A stretch of DNA of 64,000 nucleotides, from the NCBI GenBank assembly GCA_021300575.1, contig JAJTDM010000008.1, forward strand, positions 57,203 through 121,202. Direction: 5' to 3'. The DNA comes from Rubrivivax sp. (lineage in GTDB: Bacteria; Pseudomonadota; Gammaproteobacteria; Burkholderiales; Burkholderiaceae_C). Below, in pieces: positions 1 through 13,121 of the stretch. A model generated the notes under the pieces. It was not told where the DNA came from, made no database searches, and saw only the letters and a list, made by a program, of their open reading frames with translations. Position 1 is the stretch's first letter, and the number at the start of each line of letters is the position of its first letter. Position numbers and translations under genes: made by a program.

Positions 1-48
1 CAGCGCCTGAAGCCAGTGGGCCCTTCCAGATCGTGGCCCGATGATCAG

Positions 49-786
49 ATGACATTGACCGCTCGATGCCCAGGCTGTGACACCGTCTTCAAGGTGGTGC
101 CGAACCAGTTGCGGCTGGCCGAAGGTTGGGTCCGGTGCGGGCGTTGCAACGAAACCTTCGAGGCTCGCGACGCAGTGGAGCAGATGCACGCCGCCTCGGC
201 ATCGGCGGCGGCCGTGCCGGGCGCTGCAGGCTCTGGCGCCAGCACATGGCCTGACGGCCCGCAGGCGGACTGGTTCCCCGGCAGCGAATGGGCCGGGAAG
301 TCCAGGCCCGCAAAGCCACCTAAACCCTGGGTCACCGCAACCTGGGCCGTGGCCGGCTCGATCAGCCTCGCGAGCCTGCTGGTCCAGGCTGCGCTGGCCT
401 GGCATGACGAACTGGCCCATGCCGCACCCATCCTGCGGCCGGTCCTGGAGGTGGTCTGCGTGATGGCAGAGTGCCGGATCGAGCCGGCGCGCAGGATCGA
501 AGCCTTGACCATCGAGTCCAGCCAACTCACCCAGTTGGGTGGCACCGTCTACCAGTTCTCGCTCACCGTCCGCAACCGCGCTGCGGTGGACCTCACCCCG
601 CCCGCGCTGGACCTGGTGCTGACCGGCCAGGACGGAGAAGTCATCGCCCGAAGGGCACTGCGCTGGGCGGACTTCGGCCTTCGCACGCGGTCCATCCCGG
701 CGCAGAAGGACCTGAACCTGCAGGCCCACCTCAACACCGGCAGCACGGCCGTGACCGGCTTTACGATCGAGTTGTTCTACCCCTGA
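49..786 (+). CDS. zinc-ribbon / DUF3426 protein
   Basis: Protein of 245 residues. The N-terminus carries two CxxC pairs (CPGC and CGRC, about residues 7-33), the MJ0042-type zinc ribbon. A hydrophobic segment follows near residues 105-120 (VAGSISLASLLVQAALAW), then a C-terminal DUF3426 domain containing CRIEPARRIEALTIESSQL. This architecture is common in beta- and gammaproteobacteria; the function is unknown. The ATG at 49 begins immediately before the zinc ribbon; an in-frame GTG at 16 would add 11 residues. The next gene follows after 46 nt on the same strand. Confidence 0.85.
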   Translation: MTLTARCPGCDTVFKVVPNQLRLAEGWVRCGRCNETFEARDAVEQMHAASASAAAVPGAAGSGASTWPDGPQADWFPGSEWAGKSRPAKPPKPWVTATWAVAGSISLASLLVQAALAWHDELAHAAPILRPVLEVVCVMAECRIEPARRIEALTIESSQLTQLGGTVYQFSLTVRNRAAVDLTPPALDLVLTGQDGEVIARRALRWADFGLRTRSIPAQKDLNLQAHLNTGSTAVTGFTIELFYP

Positions 787-832
787 GGCCCGGCTTCGCC
801 CCGGCCGCCACGCCCCCTTACCCGGAGACACC

Positions 833-1738
833 ATGCCCGCCTTGATCTGCGGATCGCTCGCCTTTGACACCATCACGACCTTCCCCGGTCAATTCAGCCA
901 GCAGATCCTGCCGGAACAGCTGCACATACTGAACGTGTCCTTCCTGGTGCCCGAACTGCGGCGCGAGTTCGGCGGCTGCGCCGGCAACATCGCCTACAAC
1001 CTGCGCCAGTTGGGCGGCGACCCCGTGGTCATGGCCGCGATCGGCAACGACGGAGGCGACTACCTGGAGCGCATCCGTTCCTGGGGCGTGGACACCTCGA
1101 TGGTCACCTGGGTGGAGGACCACTACACCGCCCAGGCCATCATCATCACGGACACCGACAACAACCAGATCACCGCGTTCCATCCGGGTGCCATGCAAAA
1201 AGCCGGTGAGGTGAAGGTGCCCACCCGTGCCGACCTCAAGGTCGCGATCATCGCGCCCGACGGACGCGACGCCATGCTGAGCCACGCCCGGCAGTTGCAC
1301 GAAGCTGGGATCCCGTTCGTGTTCGACCCGGGACAGGGCCTGCCGATGTTCGACGGGGCCGAACTGCGCGACTTCATCGCCCAGGCCCGCTGGGTGGCGG
1401 TGAACGACTACGAAGCCAGGATGTTGTGCGACCGCACAGGCCACACACTGGAGTCTTTGTCGACTTCGCACCTGTCCGGCGTGATCGTCACGCTGGGGGC
1501 GCAAGGATGCGACATCTGGGTCCAGGGGAGCAAGGAACATGTGCCCGGCATCGCAGCGCAGGAAGTGCTCGACCCGACCGGCTGCGGCGATGCGTTCCGT
1601 GGAGCCCTGCTCTACGGGTTGGAGCGGGGATGGTCGCTTCAACGCTGCGTGGCCCTGGGCAACCGCCTGGGAGCCGCCAAGATCGCCTGCCGAGGGGGCC
1701 AGAACCACCGCGTCGACCCGGCCTGGGCTTTGAGCTGA
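833..1738 (+). CDS. PfkB-family carbohydrate/nucleoside kinase
   Basis: 301-residue ribokinase-fold kinase. The N-terminal substrate half has the GGCAGNIAYNL signature (about residues 47-57), and the C-terminal PfkB motif DPTGCGDAFRGALLYGL (about 246-262) holds the catalytic Asp in the anion-hole segment; here the usual GAGD is GCGD. The family phosphorylates sugars or nucleosides with ATP. Betaproteobacterial members of this subgroup are usually annotated as adenosine kinase-like, but the substrate cannot be read from the sequence. It is cytosolic, with no signal peptide. An rRNA-complementary stretch (ccggagac) lies just upstream of the ATG. Confidence 0.85.
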   Translation: MPALICGSLAFDTITTFPGQFSQQILPEQLHILNVSFLVPELRREFGGCAGNIAYNLRQLGGDPVVMAAIGNDGGDYLERIRSWGVDTSMVTWVEDHYTAQAIIITDTDNNQITAFHPGAMQKAGEVKVPTRADLKVAIIAPDGRDAMLSHARQLHEAGIPFVFDPGQGLPMFDGAELRDFIAQARWVAVNDYEARMLCDRTGHTLESLSTSHLSGVIVTLGAQGCDIWVQGSKEHVPGIAAQEVLDPTGCGDAFRGALLYGLERGWSLQRCVALGNRLGAAKIACRGGQNHRVDPAWALS

Positions 1739-1803
1739 CCGCAAACCCGGCCCGGCCGCGCCTGCCCGTCAAACGCCTGTTTTCGAATGCCAGCCACCAG
1801 GAA

Positions 1804-1827
1804 ATGACCCGGCCGAGGCCGGGTCAT
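1804..1827. terminator. hairpin between convergent genes
   Basis: A perfect inverted repeat, ATGACCCGGCC and GGCCGGGTCAT, with a very short loop lies between the convergent kinase gene and histone-like gene. It could terminate both. Neither side has a long T-run, so the terminator role is inferred from the position and the strong stem. Confidence 0.5.
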
Positions 1828-1876
1828 GCATGCAACACGCCAAGGGCGGCACAGCGCCGCCCCGGCCCTGGATCCA

Positions 1877-2338
1877 TCAGGGCTTGTTGCCAGTCGGAAA
1901 CGGCCAGGCCGCTGCCGGGCTCAGAGCGGTCTTCGCTGCAGGAGCAGGGGCAGCAGGGGCAGCAGGAGCAGGGGGCGCCTTCTTCGCTGCAGCCTTCTTT
2001 GCCGCAGGCTTCTTGGCTGCAGGAGCCTTCTTCGCCGCAGCCTTCTTCGCAGGCGCCGCCTTCTTGGCCGGTGCAGCCTTCTTCGCGGGTGCTGCCGCCT
2101 TCTTGGCCGGTGCAGCCTTCTTCGCAGGTGCCGCCTTCTTGGCCGGCGCTGCCTTCTTCGCAGGCGCCGCCTTCTTGGCCGGTGCAGCCTTCTTCGCAGG
2201 CGCTGCCTTCTTGGCCGGTGCAGCCTTCTTCGCGGGCGCTGCCGCCTTCTTGGCCGGTGCAGCCTTCTTCGCGGGCGCTGCCGCCTTCTTGGCCGGTGCG
2301 GCCTTCTTGGCCGGTGCGGCCTTCTTCGCAGTTGCCAT
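1877..2338 (-). CDS. histone H1-like Ala/Lys/Pro-repeat DNA-binding protein
   Basis: 153 residues, nearly all tandem AAPAKKA and AAAPAKKA repeats from residue 2 to about 125, followed by an alanine/proline tail (PAAPAPAAKTALSP). This is the C-terminal-tail type of eukaryotic H1 also seen in bacterial HctB/AlgP-like and Bordetella BpH1-like proteins; the lysines would bind DNA and condense the nucleoid. The start ATG at 2338 is preceded by a strong ribosome binding site (AAGGAGATCGTT-ATG). The same repeats give long spurious open frames on both strands. Repeat number is probably variable between strains. No gene is seen between 2339 and 2598. Confidence 0.85.
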   Translation of the reverse strand: MATAKKAAPAKKAAPAKKAAAPAKKAAPAKKAAAPAKKAAPAKKAAPAKKAAPAKKAAPAKKAAPAKKAAPAKKAAPAKKAAAPAKKAAPAKKAAPAKKAAAKKAPAAKKPAAKKAAAKKAPPAPAAPAAPAPAAKTALSPAAAWPFPTGNKP

Positions 2339-2598
2339 AACGATCTCCTTGATCAAGTTGCAAAGAGCACCGCGCCGCTCGATACAGCGCGGAGATTCGC
2401 CAGCCTCATGCGAACGCCGCATGCAACAGCATGTCGGCGAAGGAAGGGCCCGGCGAATGGTGAAGCAAGCCTGCACACCGTTTCTGTCGGCGGTGCATCA
2501 GCACTTGCAATGGGGAACATGAAGGTTGCTTGAGCAGTGGTGACAAGGTCGCGCACAGATTCAAGGTCATGTATCGACAGTAAAGAACCTGAGTGTCA

Positions 2599-3801
2599 TC
2601 AGTCCCAGGACAGGGCACCACCGGTCTGGTACTCGATCACCCGGGTCTCGAAGAAGTTGCGCTCCTTCTTCAGGTCGATCATCTCGCTCATCCAGGGGAA
2701 GGGGTTCTCTTCCTGGGGGAACAGCGCCTCCAGTCCGATCTGCACCGCCCGGCGATTGGCGATGTAGCGCAGGTAGCCCTTGAACATGGACGCGTTCAAC
2801 CCGAGCACCCCGCGCGGCATGGTGTCCTCTGCGTAGCGGTACTCCAGATCCACGGCCTTGAGGAACAGCGCCTTGATCTCGGCACGGAACTCCTGCGTCC
2901 ACAGATGCGGGTTCTCCAGCTTTATGGCGTTGATGAGGTCGATGCCGAAATTGCAGTGCATCGACTCGTCGCGCAGGATGTACTGGTACTGCTCCGCAGC
3001 GCCTGTCATCTTGTTCTGGCGACCCAGCGCCAGGATCTGCGTGAAGCCCACGTAGAAGAACAGGCCTTCCATCAGGCAGGCAAACACGATCAGGCTCTTC
3101 AGCAAGGTCTGGTCGGTCTCGGGCGTGCCCGTCTTGAAATGCGGGTCCATGATCACGTCGATGAACGGGATCAGGAACTCGTCCTTGTCACGGATCGACG
3201 ACACCTCGTGATAAGCGTTGAAGATCTCGCTCTCGTCCAGGCCCAGCGACTCCACGATGTACTGGTACGCGTGGGTGTGGATGGCCTCCTCGAAGGCCTG
3301 CCGCAACAGGAACTGGCGGCACTCTGGCGCCGTGATGTGGCGGTAGGTGCCCAGGGTGATGTTGTTGGCCGCCAGTGAATCAGCTGTGACAAAGAAGCCC
3401 AGGTTGCGCTTGACGATACGGCGCTCGTCTTCGGTCAGGCCGTTGGGATCCTTCCAGGTCGCGATATCGCGCGACATGTTGACTTCCTGCGGCATCCAGT
3501 GGTTCGCGCAGGTGGCCAAGTACTTCTCCCAGGCCCACTTGTACTTGAAGGGCACCAACTGGTTGACATCGGTCTGCCCGTTGATGATGCGCTTGTCCGC
3601 CGCATTGACGCGGCGCAGATCGGCCTGTGCATCGGCCGACTGTGGCTGGGGCGCAGCGGGCACCGAGGCCCTCGCCTGATAAGGCGCTGCCGTCACGCCG
3701 GCTGCGGGCATCGCAAGCGTTGCAGCCACAGGCCGTGAAGGCATCAAGCCCGGCGTCGACTTCGGTTGTGTGGAACGACTGTCTTCTTCCCAGACCAACA
3801 T
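2599..3801 (-). CDS. nrdB: class Ia ribonucleotide reductase, beta subunit
   Basis: 400 residues. The R2 subunit holds the diiron centre and tyrosyl radical that NrdA uses to make deoxyribonucleotides. The ferritin-like core begins around residue 75. Visible ligand helices include [13 protein letters not shown] (Glu, His and the likely radical Tyr) and [14 protein letters not shown] proline/alanine-rich N-terminal extension of about 65 residues precedes the core. It lies 159 nt downstream of nrdA on the same strand, so it is probably co-transcribed from the NrdR-controlled promoter upstream of nrdA. Confidence 0.95.
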   Translation of the reverse strand: MLVWEEDSRSTQPKSTPGLMPSRPVAATLAMPAAGVTAAPYQARASVPAAPQPQSADAQADLRRVNAADKRIINGQTDVNQLVPFKYKWAWEKYLATCANHWMPQEVNMSRDIATWKDPNGLTEDERRIVKRNLGFFVTADSLAANNITLGTYRHITAPECRQFLLRQAFEEAIHTHAYQYIVESLGLDESEIFNAYHEVSSIRDKDEFLIPFIDVIMDPHFKTGTPETDQTLLKSLIVFACLMEGLFFYVGFTQILALGRQNKMTGAAEQYQYILRDESMHCNFGIDLINAIKLENPHLWTQEFRAEIKALFLKAVDLEYRYAEDTMPRGVLGLNASMFKGYLRYIANRRAVQIGLEALFPQEENPFPWMSEMIDLKKERNFFETRVIEYQTGGALSWD

Positions 3802-3960
3802 GGGGTGATGTCCTCAGAGACGTTGAATTATCGGAGCGATGTGTCGCAAGACCAAGCACTTCTTGCTGCGAATGTCATCGGGATCGGGACACGTTCGGAT
3901 CGGGAGCCCTCGGTGGCGGGAGAAGCCCACCGCAATCGGCTTTTGGACTCCCTCATTTCC

Positions 3961-6876
<2,916 letters not shown>

Positions 6877-6953
6877 GCGGCTCCTCATGGGCTGTACCGG
6901 GCCTGACTGCCCCTGTGCGCAGGGCAACCCCGAAAATGTAAGTGGATTGGCGG

Positions 6954-6984
6954 ACACTATATATGGTGTGGCCGAAGCGCTCAA
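6954..6984 (-). promoter_or_regulatory. nrdAB promoter with NrdR box
   Basis: Reading the minus strand, TTGAGC (6984-6979) and TATAGT (6961-6956) are separated by exactly 17 bp, a good sigma-70 promoter. Over its -10 lies ACACTATATATGGTGT (6954-6969), a close match to the NrdR box consensus (acaCwATATATwGtgt). The start of transcription would be near 6949, giving a leader of about 73 nt before nrdA. NrdR represses nrd genes when dATP is abundant. I did not find a convincing second box at the usual spacing. Confidence 0.75.
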
Positions 6985-7026
6985 GGCACTACCGGTGGGG
7001 TCGAGCTGTGTTTTCCCTGATTGCCA

Positions 7027-8529
7027 TCAGGTGGGATCAGAAGTGTCCGACTCGACGCCAATGCCCAGCCTTGACATGCGGTAGCGCATCTGGCGCAACG
7101 ACAGGCCCAGGCTGGCGCCGGCGGCCGTGCGGTTGAACCGATGCCGCGCCAGTGCCCGCTCGAGGATGGCCCGCTCCACGCTGTCCAGATAGGCCTCCAG
7201 GCTGGCCGGGAGTTCCTCAACGGCATGCGAAGGCGGGACCACAGATGCTGCGGACGCCGGCACTTCATCGGGCAGCTCGAAAGCGGGTGACGACAGTCGC
7301 ACCTCCAGCGCCTCAGCCACGGGAGCAGGCCTCGGCTGAGCACCCAGCTCCTCCACGCCAATGGTGTCGGCCGAGGACAGGGCCAGCGCACGGTGCAGCA
7401 TATTTTCCAGCTCCCGTACGTTGCCCGGGAAATCATGCGAACACAGGTGCACCAGGGCCTCTTCGCTCACTCGCGGCGGCGGGTACACGCCGCTGTCACC
7501 GCAGATGCGTTCCAGGATGTCCTCGCAGATCGGTGCCAGGTCCGTGAGCCGGTCCCGCAGCGGAGGCACCGGAATGCGGATGACGTTGAGGCGGAAGAAG
7601 AGGTCCTGGCGGAATCGACCTGCCTGTACTTCCAGCGGCAGGTTGCGGTGCGTGGCACTGACGATGCGGGCGTTGCAGGGCACTTCCGCCGTGGCTCCCA
7701 GGGGCCGCACGCTGCGCTCCTGGATGGCTCGCAGCAGTTTGCTTTGCATGCGCAGTGGCAGATCGCCGATCTCGTCAAGGAACAGTGTGCCCCCCTGCGC
7801 GGCCTGGAAAAAGCCGGGCCGGTCGTCCGTGGCGCCGGTGAACGCGCCCTTGCGGTAGCCGAAGAATTCGGACTCGAGGAGTGCTTCGGGGATGGCGCCG
7901 CAGTTCACGGGCACGAAGGGGCCCGCCGCACGGGCAGAGGACTGGTGGATGGCCCGCGCAACGAGTTCCTTGCCGGTACCGGACTCGCCCACCACCATCA
8001 CTGGCGCCATGCTGCGCGAGACCTTGTCCACCAGCATCCGCACATGGTTCATGGCGGGCGAATTCCCCACCAGGCGCGCCATCTCGGGCCGCAACGCGGC
8101 CGACGGCGGATCTACCCGGGCTACCGGGACGGGACGCTGGGCCTGCGGCGGTGGCGGAGACTGCCCCAGCGCCGCGGCGACCACCGAGCGAAACTGCCGC
8201 AGGTCCACGGGCTTGGTGAGGTAGTCGAAGGCACCGGCTTTCAAGGCCGCCACGGCTGTCTCCGCAGAGCCGTAGGCGGTGATGACAATCACCTTCTCAC
8301 TGCGGCCGGTTGCTTCAGTGTGACGAAGCAACTCGATGCCCTGCCCGTCGGGCAGCCGCATGTCGGTGATCACCAGGTGAAAGGTCCGGCGCTGCAGCGC
8401 CTGCATCGCCTCCTGCACAGAACCCGCGCACTCGACATCGTGACCCTCGCGCAGCAGGGTCAGTTCGTAGAGTGTCAGCAGGTCGGGCTCGTCATCGACG
8501 ACCAGCAGTCTGTAAGGGTCCGAAGCCAT
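7027..8529 (-). CDS. pilR: sigma-54-dependent response regulator, PilR type
   Basis: 500 residues, NtrC-family activator. The N-terminal receiver has the acidic pocket D12/D13 and phospho-acceptor D56 (TDMRLPDG). The AAA+ domain has Walker A GESGTGKE at 181-188 and the sigma-54 contact loop GAFTGA at 228-233. The C-terminus is a Fis-type helix-turn-helix ([19 protein letters not shown]). PilR activates type IV pilin expression. Its ATG (8529) overlaps the stop of the upstream kinase gene by one base (TGATG), so the pair is translationally coupled. pilU further along the window supports the pilus assignment. Confidence 0.88.
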   Translation of the reverse strand: MASDPYRLLVVDDEPDLLTLYELTLLREGHDVECAGSVQEAMQALQRRTFHLVITDMRLPDGQGIELLRHTEATGRSEKVIVITAYGSAETAVAALKAGAFDYLTKPVDLRQFRSVVAAALGQSPPPPQAQRPVPVARVDPPSAALRPEMARLVGNSPAMNHVRMLVDKVSRSMAPVMVVGESGTGKELVARAIHQSSARAAGPFVPVNCGAIPEALLESEFFGYRKGAFTGATDDRPGFFQAAQGGTLFLDEIGDLPLRMQSKLLRAIQERSVRPLGATAEVPCNARIVSATHRNLPLEVQAGRFRQDLFFRLNVIRIPVPPLRDRLTDLAPICEDILERICGDSGVYPPPRVSEEALVHLCSHDFPGNVRELENMLHRALALSSADTIGVEELGAQPRPAPVAEALEVRLSSPAFELPDEVPASAASVVPPSHAVEELPASLEAYLDSVERAILERALARHRFNRTAAGASLGLSLRQMRYRMSRLGIGVESDTSDPT

Positions 8530-10460
8530 CAGAGCGAACCCCAACCGGAAGACGCCGCCGACAGCCCGGGCAACAACACGACAAAGGCGGTGGCGTGCCG
8601 CTGCCCCGGGTCAAGCCGCACATGGCGGATGTCCGCACCGTGCCGCTCGCACAACTCCTTGCAGAGGTACAGGCCCAGGCCGGAACCGCGGCTGCGAGTG
8701 GAAAAGAAAGGTTCGAACAAGTGCAACTCGACATCGGCGGAGATGGGCGGTCCGTCGTTGCTCACCATCAGCACCACGCCATCACCCAGGCCCAGATCCA
8801 CCGTCACCGTGACTGCACGGGCTTCGCGCGACGAGTGCCGGTAAGCATTGTCCAGCAGGTTCACCAGGATGCGCCGGAGATGTTCAGGGTCGAACCAGGC
8901 CTGGGCCTGTTGCGAACACAGGTTCAGCTCCACCACGCCAGGCCCGACGCCGCCCGTGCCGCGCCAATCGTTCACCACGGTGCGGACGAGTTCCACCACG
9001 TTCATGGCGCCAGCCCGGCCCGCACCCGTGGGCAGGGACTCCAGGATATCGTCGACCAGGCGCCGCAAGCGGACCACGTTGTCCGCGATGATCGACACGA
9101 GGCGCACCTGCGACCGGCCCAGCCTGTCTTCGGACAGCAGCTCGTTGGCCTGCGCGATGGCAGCAAGGGGATTGCGGATCTCATGGGCGATGCCCGCCGA
9201 CACCCGGCCCATGGCCGCAAGCTTTTCCTGCTGGACGCGCACCTGAACGACGCGCTCGTCCTCGAGCAGGAGGACGCAAAGATCCTGCTCGGGGTCCTCG
9301 AGCCCGGGCATGCGGTCCGAAGCCAACTGGCGCGTGAACCGCAGGCGCACGCGCAGCTTCGTCGGCACTGCTGCGCCCTGCGGGCCGTCAGGCCAGGACA
9401 CGACGCGCCCACCCGCGGGCCACGCATTCTCGGCACGGGCACGTTCCACTGCACGCAGCAAGGGCGACCACGAAGGCCCCAGGTGCTGCAGGCTGCTGTG
9501 GGAAGCCGGGTCACTTCCGGACAGTCCCAGAAGAACCTGTGCCGAGGGATTGAGCGCCAGCACACGTCGATGCCGGTCGATCACCAACAGGCCTTCGCTC
9601 ATCTCCTGGATGACCAACTGGTTCAAGCCCGCTTGCTGGCGGACTCTTTGCTGGCTGTCCACAGCGGCCCGCTCCTCCCGCCGCAGGCGCGCGGACAGTT
9701 CGCCCGCCAGCCACGCCATGGCCAGCAACCCCATACCCGCCAGCACAGACCCCAACCAGGCGGGCGGCGCCACAGGCGACCTGAGGCTGAGCGACCAGGC
9801 ATCGAACAGCAAGACCACCGCCACCACGGCAGCGGTGACCAGCGCGCCCGGGCGTGACATAAGCACGCCAGCCATCAGCACGGGCAACACCAGCAGGGCG
9901 CCGTGGTTGAGTCCGGCCGCAGACTCGTTGCCCAGCAGCATGATGAACGCCACGAGGTCCGCGCCGATCGTCAGGACAATCCAGGCCCGCGGACTAAACC
10001 GGATCACGGCCCCGGCGCGGCCACGGCCCCACATCCAGCCCGCCAGGGCACAGGCTTCGAGCGCGTACAAACCACTGATCAGCAGCGCAGCCGTCCTGGG
10101 CGAATGGCCTGCTGCAGACCCCAGAAACTGCATGGCTGCCAAGAGCAGGCCGACGGCGGCACGAGCAGCCAGATAGGTGCGGAATATCCTCCACAGCGAA
10201 CGTCCAAGAGCCGAACCAGCATCTGAAACCGACGCACTGGCAGAAGGGCCGGCCGACAGCGAATCGAGCCACAGAGGATTGAGCCACAGCCCTCCCGCTG
10301 CGGAAAGATGCCGGGCCGATGAGGCAGCGCTGCCTCCGGCGGCCGACTCTGGAGCATCCCTGAACCAGGACGCGGCGCCCGACGGGTCGGAAGCCCTGGC
10401 GCCGTTGGAATCGACGGTGCCATCAACGGCACCCGGGCGGCCTTCGGCAGGCACGGGCAT
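8529..10460 (-). CDS. pilS: sensor histidine kinase, PilS type
   Basis: About 643 residues. After a low-complexity N-terminus there are roughly six membrane spans (for example [14 protein letters not shown] and [15 protein letters not shown]), then a PAS-like segment ([22 protein letters not shown]), the H-box [15 protein letters not shown] with the phospho-histidine, and an HATPase domain ending in [18 protein letters not shown]. It phosphorylates PilR. I chose the ATG at 10460 because a longer reading would run through the upstream gene, which ends at 10480. Confidence 0.87.
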   Translation of the reverse strand: MPVPAEGRPGAVDGTVDSNGARASDPSGAASWFRDAPESAAGGSAASSARHLSAAGGLWLNPLWLDSLSAGPSASASVSDAGSALGRSLWRIFRTYLAARAAVGLLLAAMQFLGSAAGHSPRTAALLISGLYALEACALAGWMWGRGRAGAVIRFSPRAWIVLTIGADLVAFIMLLGNESAAGLNHGALLVLPVLMAGVLMSRPGALVTAAVVAVVLLFDAWSLSLRSPVAPPAWLGSVLAGMGLLAMAWLAGELSARLRREERAAVDSQQRVRQQAGLNQLVIQEMSEGLLVIDRHRRVLALNPSAQVLLGLSGSDPASHSSLQHLGPSWSPLLRAVERARAENAWPAGGRVVSWPDGPQGAAVPTKLRVRLRFTRQLASDRMPGLEDPEQDLCVLLLEDERVVQVRVQQEKLAAMGRVSAGIAHEIRNPLAAIAQANELLSEDRLGRSQVRLVSIIADNVVRLRRLVDDILESLPTGAGRAGAMNVVELVRTVVNDWRGTGGVGPGVVELNLCSQQAQAWFDPEHLRRILVNLLDNAYRHSSREARAVTVTVDLGLGDGVVLMVSNDGPPISADVELHLFEPFFSTRSRGSGLGLYLCKELCERHGADIRHVRLDPGQRHATAFVVLLPGLSAASSGWGSL

Positions 10461-10479
10461 CTGGCTGAACCGTCCGCTC

Positions 10480-10761
10480 TCAGCGCGGGCCGGCCTGCCG
10501 GTGCGACGGCCCGCAGTACGGCAATTGCCCGTCGAAGACGGCCTCGTCGGCGGGCAAGTGGACACCGCAATGACGGCAGGCCACCATCTCGCCAGGTGCT
10601 GCCTTGTCGGCCCCGGCGCCTTCGGACGGGGCTGCCTGCGGCGAACCGCCGGTGGCGGCCCCTGTGGACCGCCCTGGGCCAGGATCACGGGGCTTGCGAA
10701 AGCGGGAGGCCAGCATCCAGATGCCCACCACCACCACGACCAAGACCAACAGGTACTTCAT
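10480..10761 (-). CDS. small PP0621-like zinc-binding membrane protein
   Basis: 93 residues: one N-terminal membrane anchor (MKYLLVLVVVVVGIWMLA), a low-complexity linker, and a C-terminal metal-binding motif CRHCGVHLPADEAV...YC.PSH, with cysteines/histidines placed for one zinc. This matches the family annotated as PP0621 / MYND-finger-like next to pilS in many Burkholderiales. It lies between the CcsA-like gene (14 nt away) and pilS (19 nt away), consistent with one operon. The biochemical function is unknown. Confidence 0.75.
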   Translation of the reverse strand: MKYLLVLVVVVVGIWMLASRFRKPRDPGPGRSTGAATGGSPQAAPSEGAGADKAAPGEMVACRHCGVHLPADEAVFDGQLPYCGPSHRQAGPR

Positions 10762-10774
10762 GATCGCCAGGCCC

Positions 10775-11587
10775 TCATGCCGCGGAACGCGACAGCAGCA
10801 CTTCCAGCACGAAGCGTGAACCTACGTAGGCCAGCAGCAGCACCAACGCCCCGGCATACAGCCAGCGTGTGGCGTGGCGGCCGCGCCAGCCACGACCATG
10901 GCGACCCGCCAGCAGGAGGGCGAAGATCGACCATCCCAGCAGGGACAGCACCGTCTTGTGGTCCCAGCGCCACTGGGGGGAGGTGACGATGCCCAGGGCA
11001 ATTGCCGCCGACAGCACCACAAAACCGGCCTCAACGAAGCGGAAGGTGATCCGCTCGATCTGCAGCAAGGGCATGCCCGCCACCACGGGTGCAAGGCTTC
11101 TGCGCTGGCGCAAGCGGCGCTCTGCAGCATCGAGCAGCACCCCATGGAGAACCGCAGCGCCCATCAGGCCGTAGCTGGCCACGCCCAGCAGCCAGTGCAG
11201 CGGCGCCCAGGCCGAGCCCAGCACGCGCGCCTCGCCGGGAAACAGACCCTGCACCACCACGGCAGCGGCGCCAATGCCGGCCAGCACACGCCTGACCACG
11301 GGCACGGTGATGAAGCGACCATCCAGGGCGTGAATGGCCAACGTCAAGCACACCGTGAGCGACAGTACCGGGCCGAAACCCAGGCGGGCGGCAGCATCGT
11401 GGAAGCCCAGGCTACCGATCTCGCTGAGCAGCATGGCCGCATGGGCCGCCACCGCCACCACGAAGGCCGGCATCGCCACACGGTCGAACCGGGCGCTTCC
11501 ACCCAGCAGCGACACGGCGTAGGCGGTCACGGCCAGTACAGCCAGCAACAGCGGCCATCCGCTCGGCAACCCGGTCGATAGAATCAT
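10775..11587 (-). CDS. CcsA/YpjD-like inner membrane protein
   Basis: 270 residues, about eight membrane spans. It resembles the cytochrome-c-assembly (CcsA/HemX) family known as YpjD: a conserved HWLLGVASYGLMGAAVLHGVLL segment and late W-rich loops (SPQWRWDHKTVLSLLGW) contain the likely heme-region histidines and tryptophans. The family is linked to heme handling in cytochrome c maturation, but YpjD members have no proven role. The start ATG at 11587 begins directly before the first span. It is divergent from ffh. Confidence 0.78.
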   Translation of the reverse strand: MILSTGLPSGWPLLLAVLAVTAYAVSLLGGSARFDRVAMPAFVVAVAAHAAMLLSEIGSLGFHDAAARLGFGPVLSLTVCLTLAIHALDGRFITVPVVRRVLAGIGAAAVVVQGLFPGEARVLGSAWAPLHWLLGVASYGLMGAAVLHGVLLDAAERRLRQRRSLAPVVAGMPLLQIERITFRFVEAGFVVLSAAIALGIVTSPQWRWDHKTVLSLLGWSIFALLLAGRHGRGWRGRHATRWLYAGALVLLLAYVGSRFVLEVLLSRSAA

Positions 11588-11693
11588 TCGGCACAGTGTA
11601 CGGTGCAGCTTCGCCTGAACACTGCACTTGCACACGGTTCCCGCCACCCCACCCGCCACCGCGCTGCCCCACGCCTTCGGGCAGATTCATTCC

Positions 11694-13061
11694 ATGGCCA
11701 CCCACCTCACTGATCGCCTGTCACGCCTGGTCAAGACCATGCGGGGCCAGGCCCGCATCACCGAAGGCAACGTGCAGGACATGCTGCGCGAAGTGCGCAT
11801 GGCGCTGCTGGAGGCCGACGTGGCGCTGCCCGTGGTGCGCGACTTCATCGCCCGGGTCAAGGACAAGGCACTGGGACAGGAAGTGGCGGGCTCGCTCAAC
11901 CCCGGACAAGCGCTGGTCGGCATCGTGCACAAGGAGCTGGCGGCCACCATGGGGGAGGGTGTGGCCGACCTCAACCTGGCCACGCAGCCCCCGGCGGTGG
12001 TGCTGATGGCCGGCTTGCAGGGCGCCGGTAAGACCACCACCACCGCCAAGCTCGCCCGGCACCTGATCGAGAAGCGCAGCAAGAAGGTGCTCACGGTCTC
12101 GGCCGACGTGTACCGCCCAGCGGCCATCGAACAACTCAAGACCGTGACCGCGCAGGCTGGGGCCGAATGGTTCCCCAGTGCGCCCGACCAGAAGCCGGCG
12201 GACATCGCGCGCGCCGCGCTGGACCACGCCAGGCGCCACTATTTCGACGTGCTGCTGGTGGACACCGCCGGCCGCCTGGCCATCGACGAAGCCTTGATGG
12301 CCGAGATCCGGCAGTTGCATGCGGCGCTGAACCCGGTGGAAACCTTGTTCGTCGTGGATGCAATGCAGGGCCAGGACGCAATCAACACCGCACGCGCCTT
12401 CAAGGACGCCCTGCCGCTGACGGGCGTGGTGCTGACCAAGCTCGACGGCGACTCGCGCGGTGGCGCGGCGTTGTCGGTGCGCCAGATCACCGGCGTGCCC
12501 ATCAAGTTCGCCGGCGTCTCGGAGAAGATCGACGGCCTGGAGGCCTTCGATGCAGAGCGCCATGCGGGACGCATCCTCGGCATGGGTGACATCGTTGCCC
12601 TGGTGGAGGAAGTACAGAAGGGCGTGGATCTGGCGGCGGCCCAGAAGCTGGCCGACAAGGTCAAGAGCGGCGACGCCTTCGACCTCAACGACTTCCTGTC
12701 GCAGATTTCCCAGATGAAGAACATGGGGGGCCTGGCCGGGCTGATGGACAAGCTGCCCTCGCAGCTGGCCTCCCGCGCGGCCGGGGCCGACCTCGGCAAG
12801 GCCGAGCGCGACGTGCGGCGCATGGAGGGCATCATCTGCGCCATGACGCCGCTGGAGCGGCGCAAGCCCGAACTCATCAAGGCCTCGCGCAAGCGCCGTA
12901 TCGCCACCGGTGCCGGCGTGCAGGTGCAGGAGGTCAACCGCATGCTCAACCAGTTCGAGCAGATGCGCGACATGATGAAGAAGATGAAGGGCGGCGGCCT
13001 GATGAAGATGATGCGCCGCATGGGTGGCGGGTTTCCGGGAATGCCGGGCATGCCACGCTGA
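11694..13061 (+). CDS. ffh: signal recognition particle protein Ffh
   Basis: 455 residues. SRP54 GTPase binding signal sequences of nascent membrane proteins together with 4.5S RNA. The N-domain runs to about residue 85; the G-domain shows GLQGAGKTTTTAKLA (Walker A), DTAGRLAIDE and TKLDGDSRGGAAL; the methionine-rich M-domain ends in MMKKMKGGGLMKMM and GFPGMPGMPR. The ATG at 11694 gives the standard MATHLTDRLSRL start. Its receptor gene ftsY lies immediately downstream, convergent. Confidence 0.97.
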   Translation: MATHLTDRLSRLVKTMRGQARITEGNVQDMLREVRMALLEADVALPVVRDFIARVKDKALGQEVAGSLNPGQALVGIVHKELAATMGEGVADLNLATQPPAVVLMAGLQGAGKTTTTAKLARHLIEKRSKKVLTVSADVYRPAAIEQLKTVTAQAGAEWFPSAPDQKPADIARAALDHARRHYFDVLLVDTAGRLAIDEALMAEIRQLHAALNPVETLFVVDAMQGQDAINTARAFKDALPLTGVVLTKLDGDSRGGAALSVRQITGVPIKFAGVSEKIDGLEAFDAERHAGRILGMGDIVALVEEVQKGVDLAAAQKLADKVKSGDAFDLNDFLSQISQMKNMGGLAGLMDKLPSQLASRAAGADLGKAERDVRRMEGIICAMTPLERRKPELIKASRKRRIATGAGVQVQEVNRMLNQFEQMRDMMKKMKGGGLMKMMRRMGGGFPGMPGMPR

Positions 13062-13081
13062 CCGCGCTCGGCATCCCACCC

Positions 13082-13102
13082 TCGCCAGTGAGAGGCTGGC
13101 GA
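13082..13102. terminator. hairpin between convergent ffh and ftsY
   Basis: TCGCCAG and CTGGCGA form a 7-bp stem with a 7-nt loop in the 60-nt gap between the two convergent genes. No clear T-run follows on either strand, so this is a possible rather than certain terminator. Confidence 0.4.
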
Positions 13103-13121
13103 CCGGTGTGTTGACGCCGGG

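Noticed and set aside
1900..2340. CRISPR or minisatellite array
   Set aside because: The repeats are in phase with codons of a lysine/alanine protein with a ribosome site; coding explains them.
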